Positions 25,198 through 32,907 are shown, counted from the first letter of the stretch. The stretch: DNA of 32,907 nucleotides from JBCCLJ01 sp039026915 (GCA_039026915.1 JBCCLJ010000058.1:1-32907); one strand, 5' to 3'. Numbers and translations are program-made. The notes: generated from the sequence alone by a model not told the origin.

Positions 25198-27503
25198 AGC
25201 CCCGCCTCCTGGAAGTAGGCGTCGATGTCGACGGGGGCAAACTCGAAACTCTCGTCGACCTCGCTGCTTCCCACCTCGAAGCGGACCTCGAGAGGTTCGG
25301 CCGAGCCGTTCTGAAAGGTAGCCGAGTATTCACCCGGCGCGAGCTCGAGTCGCAGCGGCGTGTAGCGGAGATCTCCGAGGTCGATCGGAGTCCCCTCGGC
25401 GTCCTGTAGTGAGGTGATCTCGCCCCAGGGTACGACGTTGAGCGTGACGGTCTGCGGCCCGACGTCGCCGCCGCCGCGGGTGGCGAGCCAGACGATTCCG
25501 ACGAGGAGAATGAGTGCAATGACGCCGGCGGCGGCGCCGAGCAGGACTCTAGGATCGAGTCCGGAGCTGGTCTCCTGCTTCGGCGGCGGCTTGAACGACG
25601 GCTTCGGCGGATCGGCAGCGGGCGCCTGCGCTGGGACCGCTGGCTGCGTCGGCTCGACCTGCGGGACGGCCGGCTGCGTCACGTCGACCTGTGGCACAGC
25701 GGGTTGCGTAGCCTCGACCTGAGGAATCTCCTGGGTGGGCTCGACGTGCGGAACGAACTGCGTCGCCTCCTCGGTCGCGGCGAGCTCCGCACTCGGCACC
25801 ATCTGCGTTGGCGCTTCGCCCGCGTCGGGTAGAGCATTGCGCAGATCGGGTGCGTCGGCGAGCGGCGAGGCTGCCATGACCGTGGCGTCTTCGTGAGGGT
25901 CGAGCTCGGGCGACGTGGGCACCACGGTGTCTTCGGAGTCGCGCTCGGCGAGCGCCGCCTCGATCTCCGAGCGCAGCTGCTCGAGGTCGTTGTCGGTTCC
26001 CGCCTCGGCGGTGGCGAGGTCGACCTTCTCGAGGGCCGCTGAGAGGTTCCCGTCGCGCAGCAGCTGGCGTGCTTCTCCGGCGAGCACACCGGCGCGCGCC
26101 TTGACCTTGCGCGATTCGAGATCGCGGAGCGCCGTCTCCAGGCCTTCTGCGTCAGGGGCCAGGGTGCGGGCCTGATCGAGCAGGCTCTCGGCCTCCGAGA
26201 GAGCGCCGGCTTCGAGCTGCTCGCGGGCCTGGGCGACGTTGCCGGCGGCTTCCTCCGCGACGACGACCGCGTCGACTCGCTCTTCTGCAGCGAGCAGTCC
26301 GGGGGTGTCGCCGATCTCCTGGCGGGCTTCCATCAGCTCGGCGCGAGCCTGGTCGAGATCGCCAGCGAAGAGGAACTCGTCGATGCGCTGAGCGGCGGTC
26401 TGTGTGGCGGGCGTGTCTTCGACCGTCGCCTGCAGATGGCCACTCTGCGTCTGCATCTGGATGAGACGCTCGTGCAGAGTCCGCAGCGGCAGCGGATCGC
26501 CGTGCTGCCGACGAGCGGTCACCAGGGCGCGGGCGGCCTGTTTGAGGTCGCCCGAGACGAGCAGCTCTTCGATCTGGTCGCGCGCTCGCGTCACGGCGAC
26601 CTGGCGTTCGCCCTCGGCGATGCTCGCCTGATCCTCCGGCTTCGCCGCGGGCACGGGTTGTTCCGGCGGCAGCTCCGACGGGTTTGCCTCGTAGTGCTCG
26701 ATCAGTGGCTGCAGATCGAGAATGACCTCGCGAAAGCTCGGGTAGCGGTCGCCGGGCTCCTTGGCAACGCAGCGGCCGATGATGTCATCGATGCTCTTCG
26801 GGCAGTCTTTCCAGACGCTCGCAACCTGGGGCGAGTCCTGATGGAGGATCTGAAAGAAGAGGGCCGAAATCGTCTCCGCTTCGAACATCCTGCGGTAGGT
26901 CAGGAGCTCGAAGGCGAGCACGCCGTAGGAGTAGATGTCGGAACGCTGGTCGACCGGGTCGCCGCGCAGCTGCTCCGGCGACAGGTATGCGGGAGTGCCG
27001 AGCGTCGTGCCGGTCTGGGTGAGCTGCGACTCGGCGCTCGCGATCTTCGCGATGCCGAAGTCCATGATCTTCACACGATCTTCGTCGGTGATGCGGACGT
27101 TTCCGGGCTTGATGTCGCGGTGAGTGACGCCCTGCTCGTGAGCAAAGCCCAGCCCTTGGGACATCTGCAGCAGGATGTCGAGCTTCTGCGTCAGCGTCAG
27201 CGGCTCGCCGTCGTGCAGGCGATGATCGAGATCCTTACCGGTGAGGAACTCCTGCACCAGGTAGGGGACGTTGTCTTCGTAGCCGAAGTCGTAGAGCACC
27301 GTGACGTTCGGGTGCTCGATGTTGCCGGCAATCTCCGCCTCGCGAAGAAAGCGCTTCTGCGTCTCGTCGTTCTCGGAGGTACACGTCTTGATCGCGACCA
27401 GCCGCTTCATGAACGGGTCGCGGCCCTTGTAGACGACGCCGAAGCCGCCCTCTCCGATCCGGCCGATGATCTCGTATCGGCCGGCCTTTTGGAGATCGCT
27501 CAT
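25194..27503 (-). CDS. Membrane Ser/Thr protein kinase with TPR-like region and PEGA-like extracellular domain
   Basis: The ATG at 27503 starts just before the kinase domain; the frame is open to 27563 but that part is not conserved. 769 residues. The Hanks-type kinase spans about 10-272 with the Gly-rich loop GEGGFGVV (17-24), Lys39, catalytic HRDIKPGN (Asp130, Asn135), DFG (148-150), and GTPAYLSPEQ in the activation segment. Residues about 300-540 are helical repeats of TPR type, with recurring 'Gly-Asp-Leu-x-Gln-Ala-Arg' and 'Leu-Ser-Glu-Ala-Glu'. A Pro/Gln/Thr-rich linker with repeated Thr-Gln motifs follows, then one membrane segment (about 653-674) and an extracellular domain (685-750) with VVPWGEI, TPLRLELAPGEYSATFQN, which matches PEGA. 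All catalytic residues are present. The substrate is unknown; the coupled exported gene is a likely partner. Confidence 0.92.
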   Translation of the reverse strand: MSDLQKAGRYEIIGRIGEGGFGVVYKGRDPFMKRLVAIKTCTSENDETQKRFLREAEIAGNIEHPNVTVLYDFGYEDNVPYLVQEFLTGKDLDHRLHDGEPLTLTQKLDILLQMSQGLGFAHEQGVTHRDIKPGNVRITDEDRVKIMDFGIAKIASAESQLTQTGTTLGTPAYLSPEQLRGDPVDQRSDIYSYGVLAFELLTYRRMFEAETISALFFQILHQDSPQVASVWKDCPKSIDDIIGRCVAKEPGDRYPSFREVILDLQPLIEHYEANPSELPPEQPVPAAKPEDQASIAEGERQVAVTRARDQIEELLVSGDLKQAARALVTARRQHGDPLPLRTLHERLIQMQTQSGHLQATVEDTPATQTAAQRIDEFLFAGDLDQARAELMEARQEIGDTPGLLAAEERVDAVVVAEEAAGNVAQAREQLEAGALSEAESLLDQARTLAPDAEGLETALRDLESRKVKARAGVLAGEARQLLRDGNLSAALEKVDLATAEAGTDNDLEQLRSEIEAALAERDSEDTVVPTSPELDPHEDATVMAASPLADAPDLRNALPDAGEAPTQMVPSAELAATEEATQFVPHVEPTQEIPQVEATQPAVPQVDVTQPAVPQVEPTQPAVPAQAPAADPPKPSFKPPPKQETSSGLDPRVLLGAAAGVIALILLVGIVWLATRGGGDVGPQTVTLNVVPWGEITSLQDAEGTPIDLGDLRYTPLRLELAPGEYSATFQNGSAEPLEVRFEVGSSEVDESFEFAPVDIDAYFQEAGL
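25630..25766 (-). repeat. Tandem repeat coding for Thr-Gln decapeptides in the kinase linker
   Basis: Four to five imperfect units of about 30 bp encode a repeating Val-x-x-Thr-Gln-Pro-Ala-Val-Pro-Gln. Units differ at third positions, so the amino-acid pattern is kept while the DNA diverges. Each unit carries one Thr followed by Gln, a possible phosphorylation and FHA-docking site. Confidence 0.75.
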
Positions 27504-27648
27504 CTCTGGATCTCGTTCCCCAGCGGATGCGGACCGGCGCACCGGTACCGCGAAGACGGGCACCCCACACCGAGGCGGCCCTCAAGCCCTGACTCTACCA
27601 GCACGCTGGGCCAGGGCGAGCGCCGCGGTGTGAACCCGGGCCGGCCAG
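27504..27648 (-). other. Upstream region of the kinase gene
   Basis: 145 nt between the M28 peptidase stop and the kinase start. A GC-rich hairpin (CCGGGCCCGG pairing with CCGGCCCGG with one bulge) spans the peptidase stop codon, but there is no T-run, so I do not call it a terminator. No convincing -35/-10 pair is seen. Confidence 0.3.
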
Positions 27649-29439
27649 CTACTTCCGGGCCCGCGGCGTGAGAGTCACCTCGATTCGCTCTCCGTCGCGC
27701 AGGAAGATCACCTGAACGGGAACATCGACCTTCACGGCGTCGAGGGCGTAGGTGTAGTCGTAGATGTTGGCGATCTTCTGCTCGCCGAATTGCACGATGA
27801 CGTCGCCTTTCTGGAGCCCTGCTTCCTCCGCCGGACCGCCGGCCATGACGCCGCCGAGCAGCAGGCCCTCGATCTCCGTGCCGTAGTCCGGGATGGTGCC
27901 GGTGTAGGCACGGACCGTGTCCCGGCTGCCGGCGTCCTGTCGCTGTCGCTCGACGAGCTCGAACTCCGGTGCTGCCTCGGCGTCGGCGATCCGTGCGGTG
28001 AGGCGGGCACCGAACTCGGCGACGCGCTCGAGGTCCTCGAAGTTGATCAGCTCCGCGACGTCGGCCGGCGTGTGGTAATCGTCGTGGCTGCCGGTGAAGA
28101 AGTTCATCGTCGGAACTTCCATCGAGTTGAAGCTGCTCGAGTCCGTGGGCAGGTAGGGGTCCTGCTGGATCATCAGATCGAAGCCCGCACGTACGTTGAG
28201 TTGTTCGACCATCTTCGGCCAGTCCGGGCTGCTGCCGATCGCCTGCAGCATGAGCTTGTTGTCGCGCATGCGACCGACCATGTCGAAGTTGAGATACGCG
28301 GCCAACTCGTCGGCCTCGAGCACCTCACCGTTCGCAAAGGCGGTCGAGCCGATGAGACCCAGCTCCTCGCCCGACCAGAAGGCGAGCACGACGGCGCGAC
28401 CGAGATCGCGCTCGGCCAACTGGCGGCCGACGTCGAGCACCGCGGCGACCCCGGACGCATTGTCGTCCGCGCCGTAGTGAATGTCGGTCGCTTCGAGGTC
28501 CGTGGCTCGTGAGTTCCCGCTGCGGCCCGTGCCGATGTGGTCGTAGTGCGCGCCGAGCATCACGAAGTCCTTGTCTTCTCTCTCGGTGTCACCGAGGAGA
28601 GCGACGACGTTGTAGCCCTTGCGGCGCTCCCGGCGAAGTTTGACATCGAGCTTCACGGAGACGCCGAGAGAGAACCCCACCGCGTGGGGGTTACCGCTGT
28701 CGAGGTCCTTCTGCGCTTCCTCCAGGGAGCCCTTGCCTGCGCTCTGGAAGAGGACATCCGCAACCTCGCCGGAGATGGTGGCCGCAGGGATGCCCGAACC
28801 GGAAGCTGCGGTGTCGAAGGTCATCGGAATCAGCTCTCCAGCGTTCGGTGAGCGGGGGCCAGTGACGACCAGAATCGCCTTCGCACCTGCTTCGCGCGCC
28901 GTCAGCGCCTTGTAGCGCAGGCCGGAGTAGCGGGCCATGGCTCGGCGGAACTGGGGCTCGGCGTCCTCTGGGATGTAGCGCAGGACGAGCACGATCTTGT
29001 CCTTGACGTCGAGCGTCGCGTACGAGTCGTAGCCGAAGTCTCCCGAGTCGGGAACCTTGAGCCCGTAGCCAGCAAAGACGATTTCGCCCTCCGTCGCGTC
29101 GGCGTCCGAGAAGGAGAGGGCTCTGACTTTGCCCTCGCCGTAGCTCTGATCGGCCACCTTCAGGCTGGATCCTTCATCGACGGTACCGGCGGTGAATTCA
29201 AAGGGAATACGGAAGTCGTCCTGACCGGGGATCGGCTCGGCACCCATCGCTTCGAGCTGCTCGGCGATGTAGTCGGCAGCCATCGCGGCTCCGGGCGACC
29301 CGGTCATGCGGCCCTGCATCTCCGGGGCCGCCAGCGTGTTGACGTGCTGCTCGACCGTACCGATGGAGTCGCTGACCGCGACCAGGGACGACACGGGGAG
29401 AAGGGAGAGCAGAGAGAGGCCTAGGAGTGACTTGCGCAT
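27649..29439 (-). CDS. Secreted M28 metallopeptidase with PA and PDZ domains
   Basis: The ATG at 29439 (GGAG 6-7 nt upstream) starts a signal peptide; the frame is open further upstream inside the neighbouring gene. 596 residues. Order: signal peptide (1 to about 22), prodomain, PA-type insertion (about 120-260), M28 zinc-peptidase domain (about 275-485), PDZ domain (about 510-590). The di-zinc ligands are all present: His298 in GAHYDH, Asp326 in GADDNASG, Glu358/Glu359 in WSGEELG, Asp386 in NFDMVGR, and His456 in DDYHTPAD. The PDZ has 'Gly-Gly-Pro-Ala-Glu-Glu-Ala-Gly-Leu-Gln-Lys-Gly-Asp-Val-Ile'. It should remove N-terminal amino acids or dipeptides outside the cytoplasm. It follows the PD40 gene by 37 nt. 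Confidence 0.9.
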   Translation of the reverse strand: MRKSLLGLSLLSLLPVSSLVAVSDSIGTVEQHVNTLAAPEMQGRMTGSPGAAMAADYIAEQLEAMGAEPIPGQDDFRIPFEFTAGTVDEGSSLKVADQSYGEGKVRALSFSDADATEGEIVFAGYGLKVPDSGDFGYDSYATLDVKDKIVLVLRYIPEDAEPQFRRAMARYSGLRYKALTAREAGAKAILVVTGPRSPNAGELIPMTFDTAASGSGIPAATISGEVADVLFQSAGKGSLEEAQKDLDSGNPHAVGFSLGVSVKLDVKLRRERRKGYNVVALLGDTEREDKDFVMLGAHYDHIGTGRSGNSRATDLEATDIHYGADDNASGVAAVLDVGRQLAERDLGRAVVLAFWSGEELGLIGSTAFANGEVLEADELAAYLNFDMVGRMRDNKLMLQAIGSSPDWPKMVEQLNVRAGFDLMIQQDPYLPTDSSSFNSMEVPTMNFFTGSHDDYHTPADVAELINFEDLERVAEFGARLTARIADAEAAPEFELVERQRQDAGSRDTVRAYTGTIPDYGTEIEGLLLGGVMAGGPAEEAGLQKGDVIVQFGEQKIANIYDYTYALDAVKVDVPVQVIFLRDGERIEVTLTPRARK

Positions 29440-29476
29440 GGGGACTCCGTTGAGAGGACTTGTGTGAAGAGATTCT

Positions 29477-30598
29477 TCAGTTGTCTTGGCGGGGCGGGGC
29501 TTCGGCGAGGGCTTCGAGGGCGCGCTCATGGTTCCAGTTGGCGATGTAGAGCTGACCGCCTTCGCCCTTGTGGCGGCTCGAAGTCCAAACGAGTTGCTTG
29601 CCGTCGGGAGTCGGCACCGGCAGGCCGTCGAAGCCGTCGGTGTAGGTGACTTGAACGGGCTCCTTGGTGCCCGCGACGTCGACGATGAACACTTCGAAGT
29701 TCGAGAAGCCGAGCTTGTTGGACGCAAAGAAGATGTACTCACCGGAGGGGTGTACGTAGGGGGCCCAGGACATCGAGCCGAAGTCCGTGAGCTGCCTCTG
29801 GTCCGTGCCGTCGGTCTTCATCGACCAGACGTCAGCGGTGAGTCCGTTCTCCGAGAAGCGGCGCCAGATGATCCGCTCGCCGTCCGGAAAGAAGAAGGGG
29901 CCACCGTCGTAGCCAGGCACCGACGTCAGCCGCTTCTGCTCCGTCCCGTCGGCCTTCATGATGTAGATCTCACCGAAGTAGGCAGGGTCGACTTCCAGCG
30001 TCTTCTGCTCTTCGGCGCTCAGCTCGCGCTCGTAGGCGTCCCGCATTGAAGAGAAGACGATCCACTCGCCGTCCGGCGAGTAGCCGGCTTCGGCGTCGTA
30101 GCCGCGTGCGTTCGTCAGGCGCTTCTGCTCTCCGGTCTCGCGGTCGACGGCGTAGACGTCCATCTCGGGGTCGTAGTCCCAGGAGTAGCGGCGCTCCTTG
30201 CCGGACGCGCGAAAGTCGAGCTCTTCCTGCTGCCAGCGAAGACTCTCGGGGTCGTGATGGGTCGAGCTGAAGAGGATCTCGTTCGAGCCCGGCCTCAGAA
30301 AGGCACACGTCGTCTTGCCCGTGCCGAGCGATACCTCGGAGGTCTCGCCGGTCTCGAAGTCCATCAGGTAGATCTGGTAGAAGGGGTTGTCGGCGCGGCG
30401 TTCCGACTGGAAGACCATGTACCGCCCGTCGGCAGAGAAGTAGCCCTCGCCCGAACGCCGGCCTTCGTAGGTGAGACGTCGACTCCTCGAGAGGAAGTCG
30501 TCTTCTCCGAGATCCTTGGCCGCAGCGAAGGACGGAGAGAGCGCACAGGACAGGGCGAGAAGGGTGGCTGCCGGGCGGCGAGCGAGCTGTGGATTCAT
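29477..30598 (-). CDS. Exported TolB/PD40-type beta-propeller protein
   Basis: The ATG at 30598 gives 373 residues with a signal peptide ending at about Ala-Ala-Ala-Lys (27); an ATG at 30637 would add 13 residues before it. At least five WD40-like PD40 blades are visible through the repeated pattern 'Ser/Pro-x-Gly-x-Tyr/Trp-Ile/Met-Val-Phe': YFSADGRYMVFQSERR, YSPDGEWIVFSSMRD, FFPDGERIIWRRF, VHPSGEYIFFASNK and TPDGKQLVWTSSRHKG. Such propellers occur alone as periplasmic scaffolds, or with dipeptidyl-peptidase catalytic domains; no catalytic domain follows here. The M28 peptidase gene follows 37 nt later on the same strand, so the two probably form a transcription unit for peptide handling outside the cytoplasm. 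Confidence 0.85.
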   Translation of the reverse strand: MNPQLARRPAATLLALSCALSPSFAAAKDLGEDDFLSRSRRLTYEGRRSGEGYFSADGRYMVFQSERRADNPFYQIYLMDFETGETSEVSLGTGKTTCAFLRPGSNEILFSSTHHDPESLRWQQEELDFRASGKERRYSWDYDPEMDVYAVDRETGEQKRLTNARGYDAEAGYSPDGEWIVFSSMRDAYERELSAEEQKTLEVDPAYFGEIYIMKADGTEQKRLTSVPGYDGGPFFFPDGERIIWRRFSENGLTADVWSMKTDGTDQRQLTDFGSMSWAPYVHPSGEYIFFASNKLGFSNFEVFIVDVAGTKEPVQVTYTDGFDGLPVPTPDGKQLVWTSSRHKGEGGQLYIANWNHERALEALAEAPPRQDN

Positions 30599-30882
30599 GG
30601 CGATGGTTCTCGTATTCGTTGGCTGGCCGAGTCCCATGGCGAACGGCCTTGAAGCATGACGGAGTGCCCCCGTTAGGGTGTCATTCGGCGGTCACCGGCC
30701 GGTGGCTCGGGTTCGATCCGATGCTGGGTCCGCGGGACTCGAGGCTGCTACCTCTGAGTTTACGCCCTGGGGAGGCCTTTGGAGTCCTCGGAACCCCACG
30801 TCTTCGCTCCAAGGCGGTGCGGTTAGACTGAGGTTCTCCCTCTGCGGCACACCTCGAGCACTCTCATACGACTGGAGGCCTC
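30599..30882. other. Divergent intergenic region
   Basis: 284 nt between the PD40 gene and the symporter pair. No gene is supported. A TAGACT at about 30823-30828 could serve as a -10 for the plus-strand pair, but no matching -35 is convincing. On the other strand nothing stands out. Confidence 0.3.
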
Positions 30883-31014
30883 ATGACCTTCCTTGGCCTG
30901 GGCGTGGGCGCCTGGCTCCTGCTGGCTGTCGCCGTCGGTCTCGGCGGCGTCATCGAAGCGACCTTTCTGTGGCAGGTGTCGAGACGACGTCGCCTCGGCG
31001 AGGACGACCGATGA
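30883..31014 (+). CDS. Small single-span accessory subunit of the symporter (43 residues)
   Basis: ATG at 30883 with GGAGG at 30874-30878; the stop overlaps the next start as ATGA (31011-31014). The product has one hydrophobic helix (about residues 8-30, GVGAWLLLAVAVGLGGVIEA) and a basic tail with four consecutive arginines followed by Leu-Gly-Glu-Asp-Asp-Arg. The positive tail implies N-out, C-in topology. Short membrane peptides in this position are known for several sodium/solute symporter groups as accessory subunits. It is shorter than many gene callers report, and translational coupling to the transporter is the main support. Confidence 0.75.
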   Translation: MTFLGLGVGAWLLLAVAVGLGGVIEATFLWQVSRRRRLGEDDR

Positions 31015-32486
31015 GCTTCTGGGTCTACGTGCCGCTCGGCGCCTACCTGATCGTTCTCCTCGTGCTCGGGCTCTGGAGCCGCGCCGCGGGCGGTGGCCTC
31101 GAGGGCTACTACGTCGCGGGCAAGAAGCTTCCCGCGTGGGTCGTCGCGTTCAGTTCGAATGCCACGGGTGAGAGCGGCTGGCTGCTCCTCGGGCTGACCG
31201 GAATGGGCTACCTCATCGGCGTGCACGCCTTCTGGGTCATCCTCGGTGAGGTTCTCGGCGTGACTCTGGGCTGGGTGCTCGTCGCCAGGCCGTTCAAGGC
31301 TCTTACGGACGGCTACGGCTCGATCACGGTTCCCGACTACCTCGAGTCGCGGTTTCGCGACGACGCAGGGCTCCTGCGCAAGATCGGCGTCGCCATCGTC
31401 CTGTCGATGGCGACGGTCTACACGGCGGCTCAGATGGTGGCCGCCGGCAAGGCCTTCGATTCCTTTCTGGCGACCGGCTACATCCCGGGAGTTCTCATCG
31501 GCGCTGCGGTCACGCTCTTCTACACGGCGGTCGGCGGCTTCAAGGCGGTGGCCTACAGCGACTTCGTCCAGGGCGTCCTCATGGCCCTGGGGTTGCTGGC
31601 GCTTCCGATCGCGGGCATCGCCGCAGCGGGTGGCATTGAGGCGATGTTCGTCGCCGTCGGTGCTCAGGACCCGACGCTACTGCTGCCCATGGGCCGCTAC
31701 GGCGTGACGTTCGAGGGTGTGCTCTCTGCCGTCGGCATGGCCGCGATTGGCCTCGCCTTTCTGGGCGTGCCGCAGCTGCTCGTGCGCTTCATGGCGGCAG
31801 GCTCCGACCGCGACCTGGTCCAAGGTAGCGGCTTTGCCTATCTCTGCATCGTCATCTTCGACGTCGGTGCGGTGTTCACCGGCATCGCGGGGCGCGCTCT
31901 CTACCCGGCTCTCGAGGATCAGGAGACCGTGATGCCCCTGCTCAGCGCCGAGCTCTTTCCGGCGATCTTCACCGGCATCTTCCTGGTGATCGTGCTCGGC
32001 GCCATCATGTCGACGGTCGATTCGCTGTTGATCATGTCGTCGGCTGCCGTCGTCAGGGACCTTGTGCAGAAGACCTTCGGCTCGCAGACGTCGGAGAGAC
32101 GGCTCAGCTTCTACGGTCGCCTCACGACGCTGGCGATCGGCGCCATCGCGCTGCCCTTCGCGCTGCGCGAGGCGAAGGTGCTCTTCTGGTTCGTGCTCTT
32201 TGCGTGGTCGGGTCTCGGCGCTGCGTTCACTCCGGTCGTGCTGTGCAGCCTCTTCTGGTCGCGCACGACGCGCATGGGTGCGGCCGCGGGCATGGTCTCC
32301 GGCTTCGTGGTCACGGTCGTCTGGGTGCAGTTCTTCAAGGCCCAGTTCTACGACCTGTACGAGATGATTCCCGGCTTCCTCGCCGGTCTCGTCGCGACGG
32401 TCGTCGTCAGCTGGATGACCGAGCCGCCGGAAGGGGCGGGTGAGGAGCTGGAGGCGATGCGGGAGCGCTTGCGCTACGGAGGTTGA
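31011..32486 (+). CDS. Sodium/solute symporter of the PutP-like SSS family
   Basis: 491 residues; ATG at 31011, GAGGA 6 nt upstream, overlapping the 43-residue gene. About 13 membrane segments and the SSS signature: Gly-Tyr-Tyr-Val-Ala-Gly-Lys-Lys-Leu-Pro, SGWLLLGLTG, TVPDYLESRF, Thr-Ala-Val-Gly-Gly-Phe-Lys-Ala-Val, and GAIMSTVDSLLIMSSAAV, which holds the Ser-Thr pair of the sodium site. Aligned by eye to E. coli PutP, the conserved Asp55 before SGWLL is replaced: the stretch reads Ala-Thr-Gly-Glu, with Gly53 at the Asp position and Glu54 next to it. Substrate (proline, another amino acid or a carboxylate) is not assigned. Confidence 0.9.
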   Translation: MSFWVYVPLGAYLIVLLVLGLWSRAAGGGLEGYYVAGKKLPAWVVAFSSNATGESGWLLLGLTGMGYLIGVHAFWVILGEVLGVTLGWVLVARPFKALTDGYGSITVPDYLESRFRDDAGLLRKIGVAIVLSMATVYTAAQMVAAGKAFDSFLATGYIPGVLIGAAVTLFYTAVGGFKAVAYSDFVQGVLMALGLLALPIAGIAAAGGIEAMFVAVGAQDPTLLLPMGRYGVTFEGVLSAVGMAAIGLAFLGVPQLLVRFMAAGSDRDLVQGSGFAYLCIVIFDVGAVFTGIAGRALYPALEDQETVMPLLSAELFPAIFTGIFLVIVLGAIMSTVDSLLIMSSAAVVRDLVQKTFGSQTSERRLSFYGRLTTLAIGAIALPFALREAKVLFWFVLFAWSGLGAAFTPVVLCSLFWSRTTRMGAAAGMVSGFVVTVVWVQFFKAQFYDLYEMIPGFLAGLVATVVVSWMTEPPEGAGEELEAMRERLRYGG

Positions 32487-32645
32487 ACGGGCGACGGTCT
32501 GGGACGCGGACTTGGATCCGATCGCCGCGTCGCGACGACGCTCCGCTCCACCGCTCTCCTCGCGATGACGCCGGAGCAGCAGCCGGAGACAGGTCGCTGC
32601 TTCGGGAGCGAAATGCCCTCGTTCGCGCAGGAGCCTCTGGCAAAA

Positions 32646-32709
32646 CGCCGCGAGCGGAGCTCGCATGGACAAGGCGAACGAGGTCCGTTGCTGGGATCGA
32701 GACGTCCTC
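32646..32709 (+). repeat. 64-bp direct repeat, copy 1
   Basis: Identical over 64 bp to 32843-32906, 197 bp apart. The unit begins CGCCGCGAGC, contains the hairpin GCGAGC-GGA-GCTCGC, then GCGAACGAGG, and ends GACGTCCTC. Weaker similarity (GGCAA before the unit) extends to the left. Confidence 0.95.
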
Positions 32710-32842
32710 CTTCGCCGAAGGGGGCGAACGGAGCCGCCTCTTGTCGTTGATGGTCTCCGTTCGCCTTGGCGCAGGTCCGCTGTGCGGACCGGAGCATCGA
32801 ACGACTGAGTTTGATGTGGCATCCGCCACATCTCAGGGCAAG

Positions 32843-32906
32843 CGCCGCGAGCGGAGCTCGCATGGACAAGGCGAACGAGGTCCGTTGCTGGGATCGAGAC
32901 GTCCTC
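32843..32906 (+). repeat. 64-bp direct repeat, copy 2
   Basis: Identical to 32646-32709; the first base after the unit differs (A here, C there). The array may continue past the window edge, which lies one base further. Confidence 0.95.
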
Positions 32907-32907
32907 A

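Larger units (their letters stand above)
32487..32907. other. Non-coding region with direct repeats and hairpins
   Basis: 421 nt to the window edge with no supported gene. It holds a 64-bp direct repeat and several perfect hairpins: GGCGAACGGAG (32723-32733) with CTCCGTTCGCC (32755-32765), GGTCCGC-TGT-GCGGACC (32774-32790), and GATGTGGC-ATCC-GCCACATC (32813-32832). CCTCGTTCGC (32617-32626) is also complementary to GCGAACGAGG in the repeat (32674-32683). No T-runs follow the stems, so they are not standard terminators. Confidence 0.7.

Noticed and set aside
23485..25218. 577-residue plus-strand open frame
   Set aside because: Antisense to the exported helical protein; composition typical of a shadow (Arg/Leu/Gly/Ala-rich, no motifs).
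25630..25766. Regular 30-bp repeats that could suggest a CRISPR array
   Set aside because: They are in frame inside the kinase, have no unique spacers, and differ from each other at silent positions.
26436..27671. 411-residue plus-strand open frame
   Set aside because: Antisense to the kinase, whose catalytic motifs are all present.
32565..32750. 61-residue open frame in the repeat region
   Set aside because: It runs through the 64-bp repeat and hairpins, has no ribosome binding site and no family resemblance; more likely non-coding repeat DNA.

Overview
The window is about 33 kb of GC-rich bacterial chromosome with tightly packed genes on both strands. Its gene set suggests a didermic, menaquinone-respiring bacterium. 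There is a FadL-type outer-membrane barrel, a full-length Ser/Thr kinase with a PEGA-like extracellular domain, a secreted M28 peptidase carrying PA and PDZ domains, a TolB/PD40 propeller and a chromosomal menaquinone cluster. Together these resemble Acidobacteriota (Thermoanaerobaculia-like) more than Proteobacteria; that placement is inference from gene content, not from a marker gene. I see no rRNA, tRNA, CRISPR, phage or transposase genes.

Layout. 1-377 (-): 5' part of an acetyl-CoA-synthetase-like gene. 500-6010 (+): an NTT/MFS-like transporter fused to HEAT repeats, a stand-alone cyclic-nucleotide-binding-fold protein, and an exported PPP-type phosphatase fused to a PI3/4-kinase-like domain. 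6082-8538 (+): a HerA/DUF87-type ATPase. 8734-9618 (+): an unknown secreted protein behind a sigma-54-like promoter. 9655-10587 (-): an unknown exported protein. 10722-19340 (+): a GbsR-type regulator, then a long-chain polyprenyl diphosphate synthase, ubiE/menG, menF, menD, menH, menA and menE, with 4-base overlaps from menD to menE. menB and menC are not in the window. 19391-20671 (-): a small unknown gene and an ApaH-like phosphatase. 20957-22423 (+): a FadL-family barrel closed by a textbook intrinsic terminator. 22534-23424: a MarR regulator divergent from a small membrane protein, with palindromes between them. 23536-27503 (-): a PEGA-type kinase translationally coupled to an exported helical protein. 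27649-30598 (-): an M28 peptidase and a PD40 propeller protein. 30883-32486 (+): a 43-residue membrane peptide coupled to a PutP-like symporter. 32487-32907: non-coding DNA with a 64-bp direct repeat and several perfect hairpins.

How the genes work together. The central cluster makes the isoprenoid tail (polyprenyl synthase), the naphthoquinone ring precursor (MenF, MenD, MenH, MenE), joins them (MenA) and methylates the product (UbiE/MenG), probably in one transcription unit downstream of the MarR/GbsR-type regulator. The first block and the kinase block both look like signalling modules at the cell envelope. The points most worth a second look are the phosphatase/kinase-like fusion, the split transporter/HEAT/cNMP set, the two regulator promoters whose -10 elements sit only 6 nt from the ATG, the TQ-repeat linker of the kinase, the symporter with its small partner, and the structured repeat region at the right edge.
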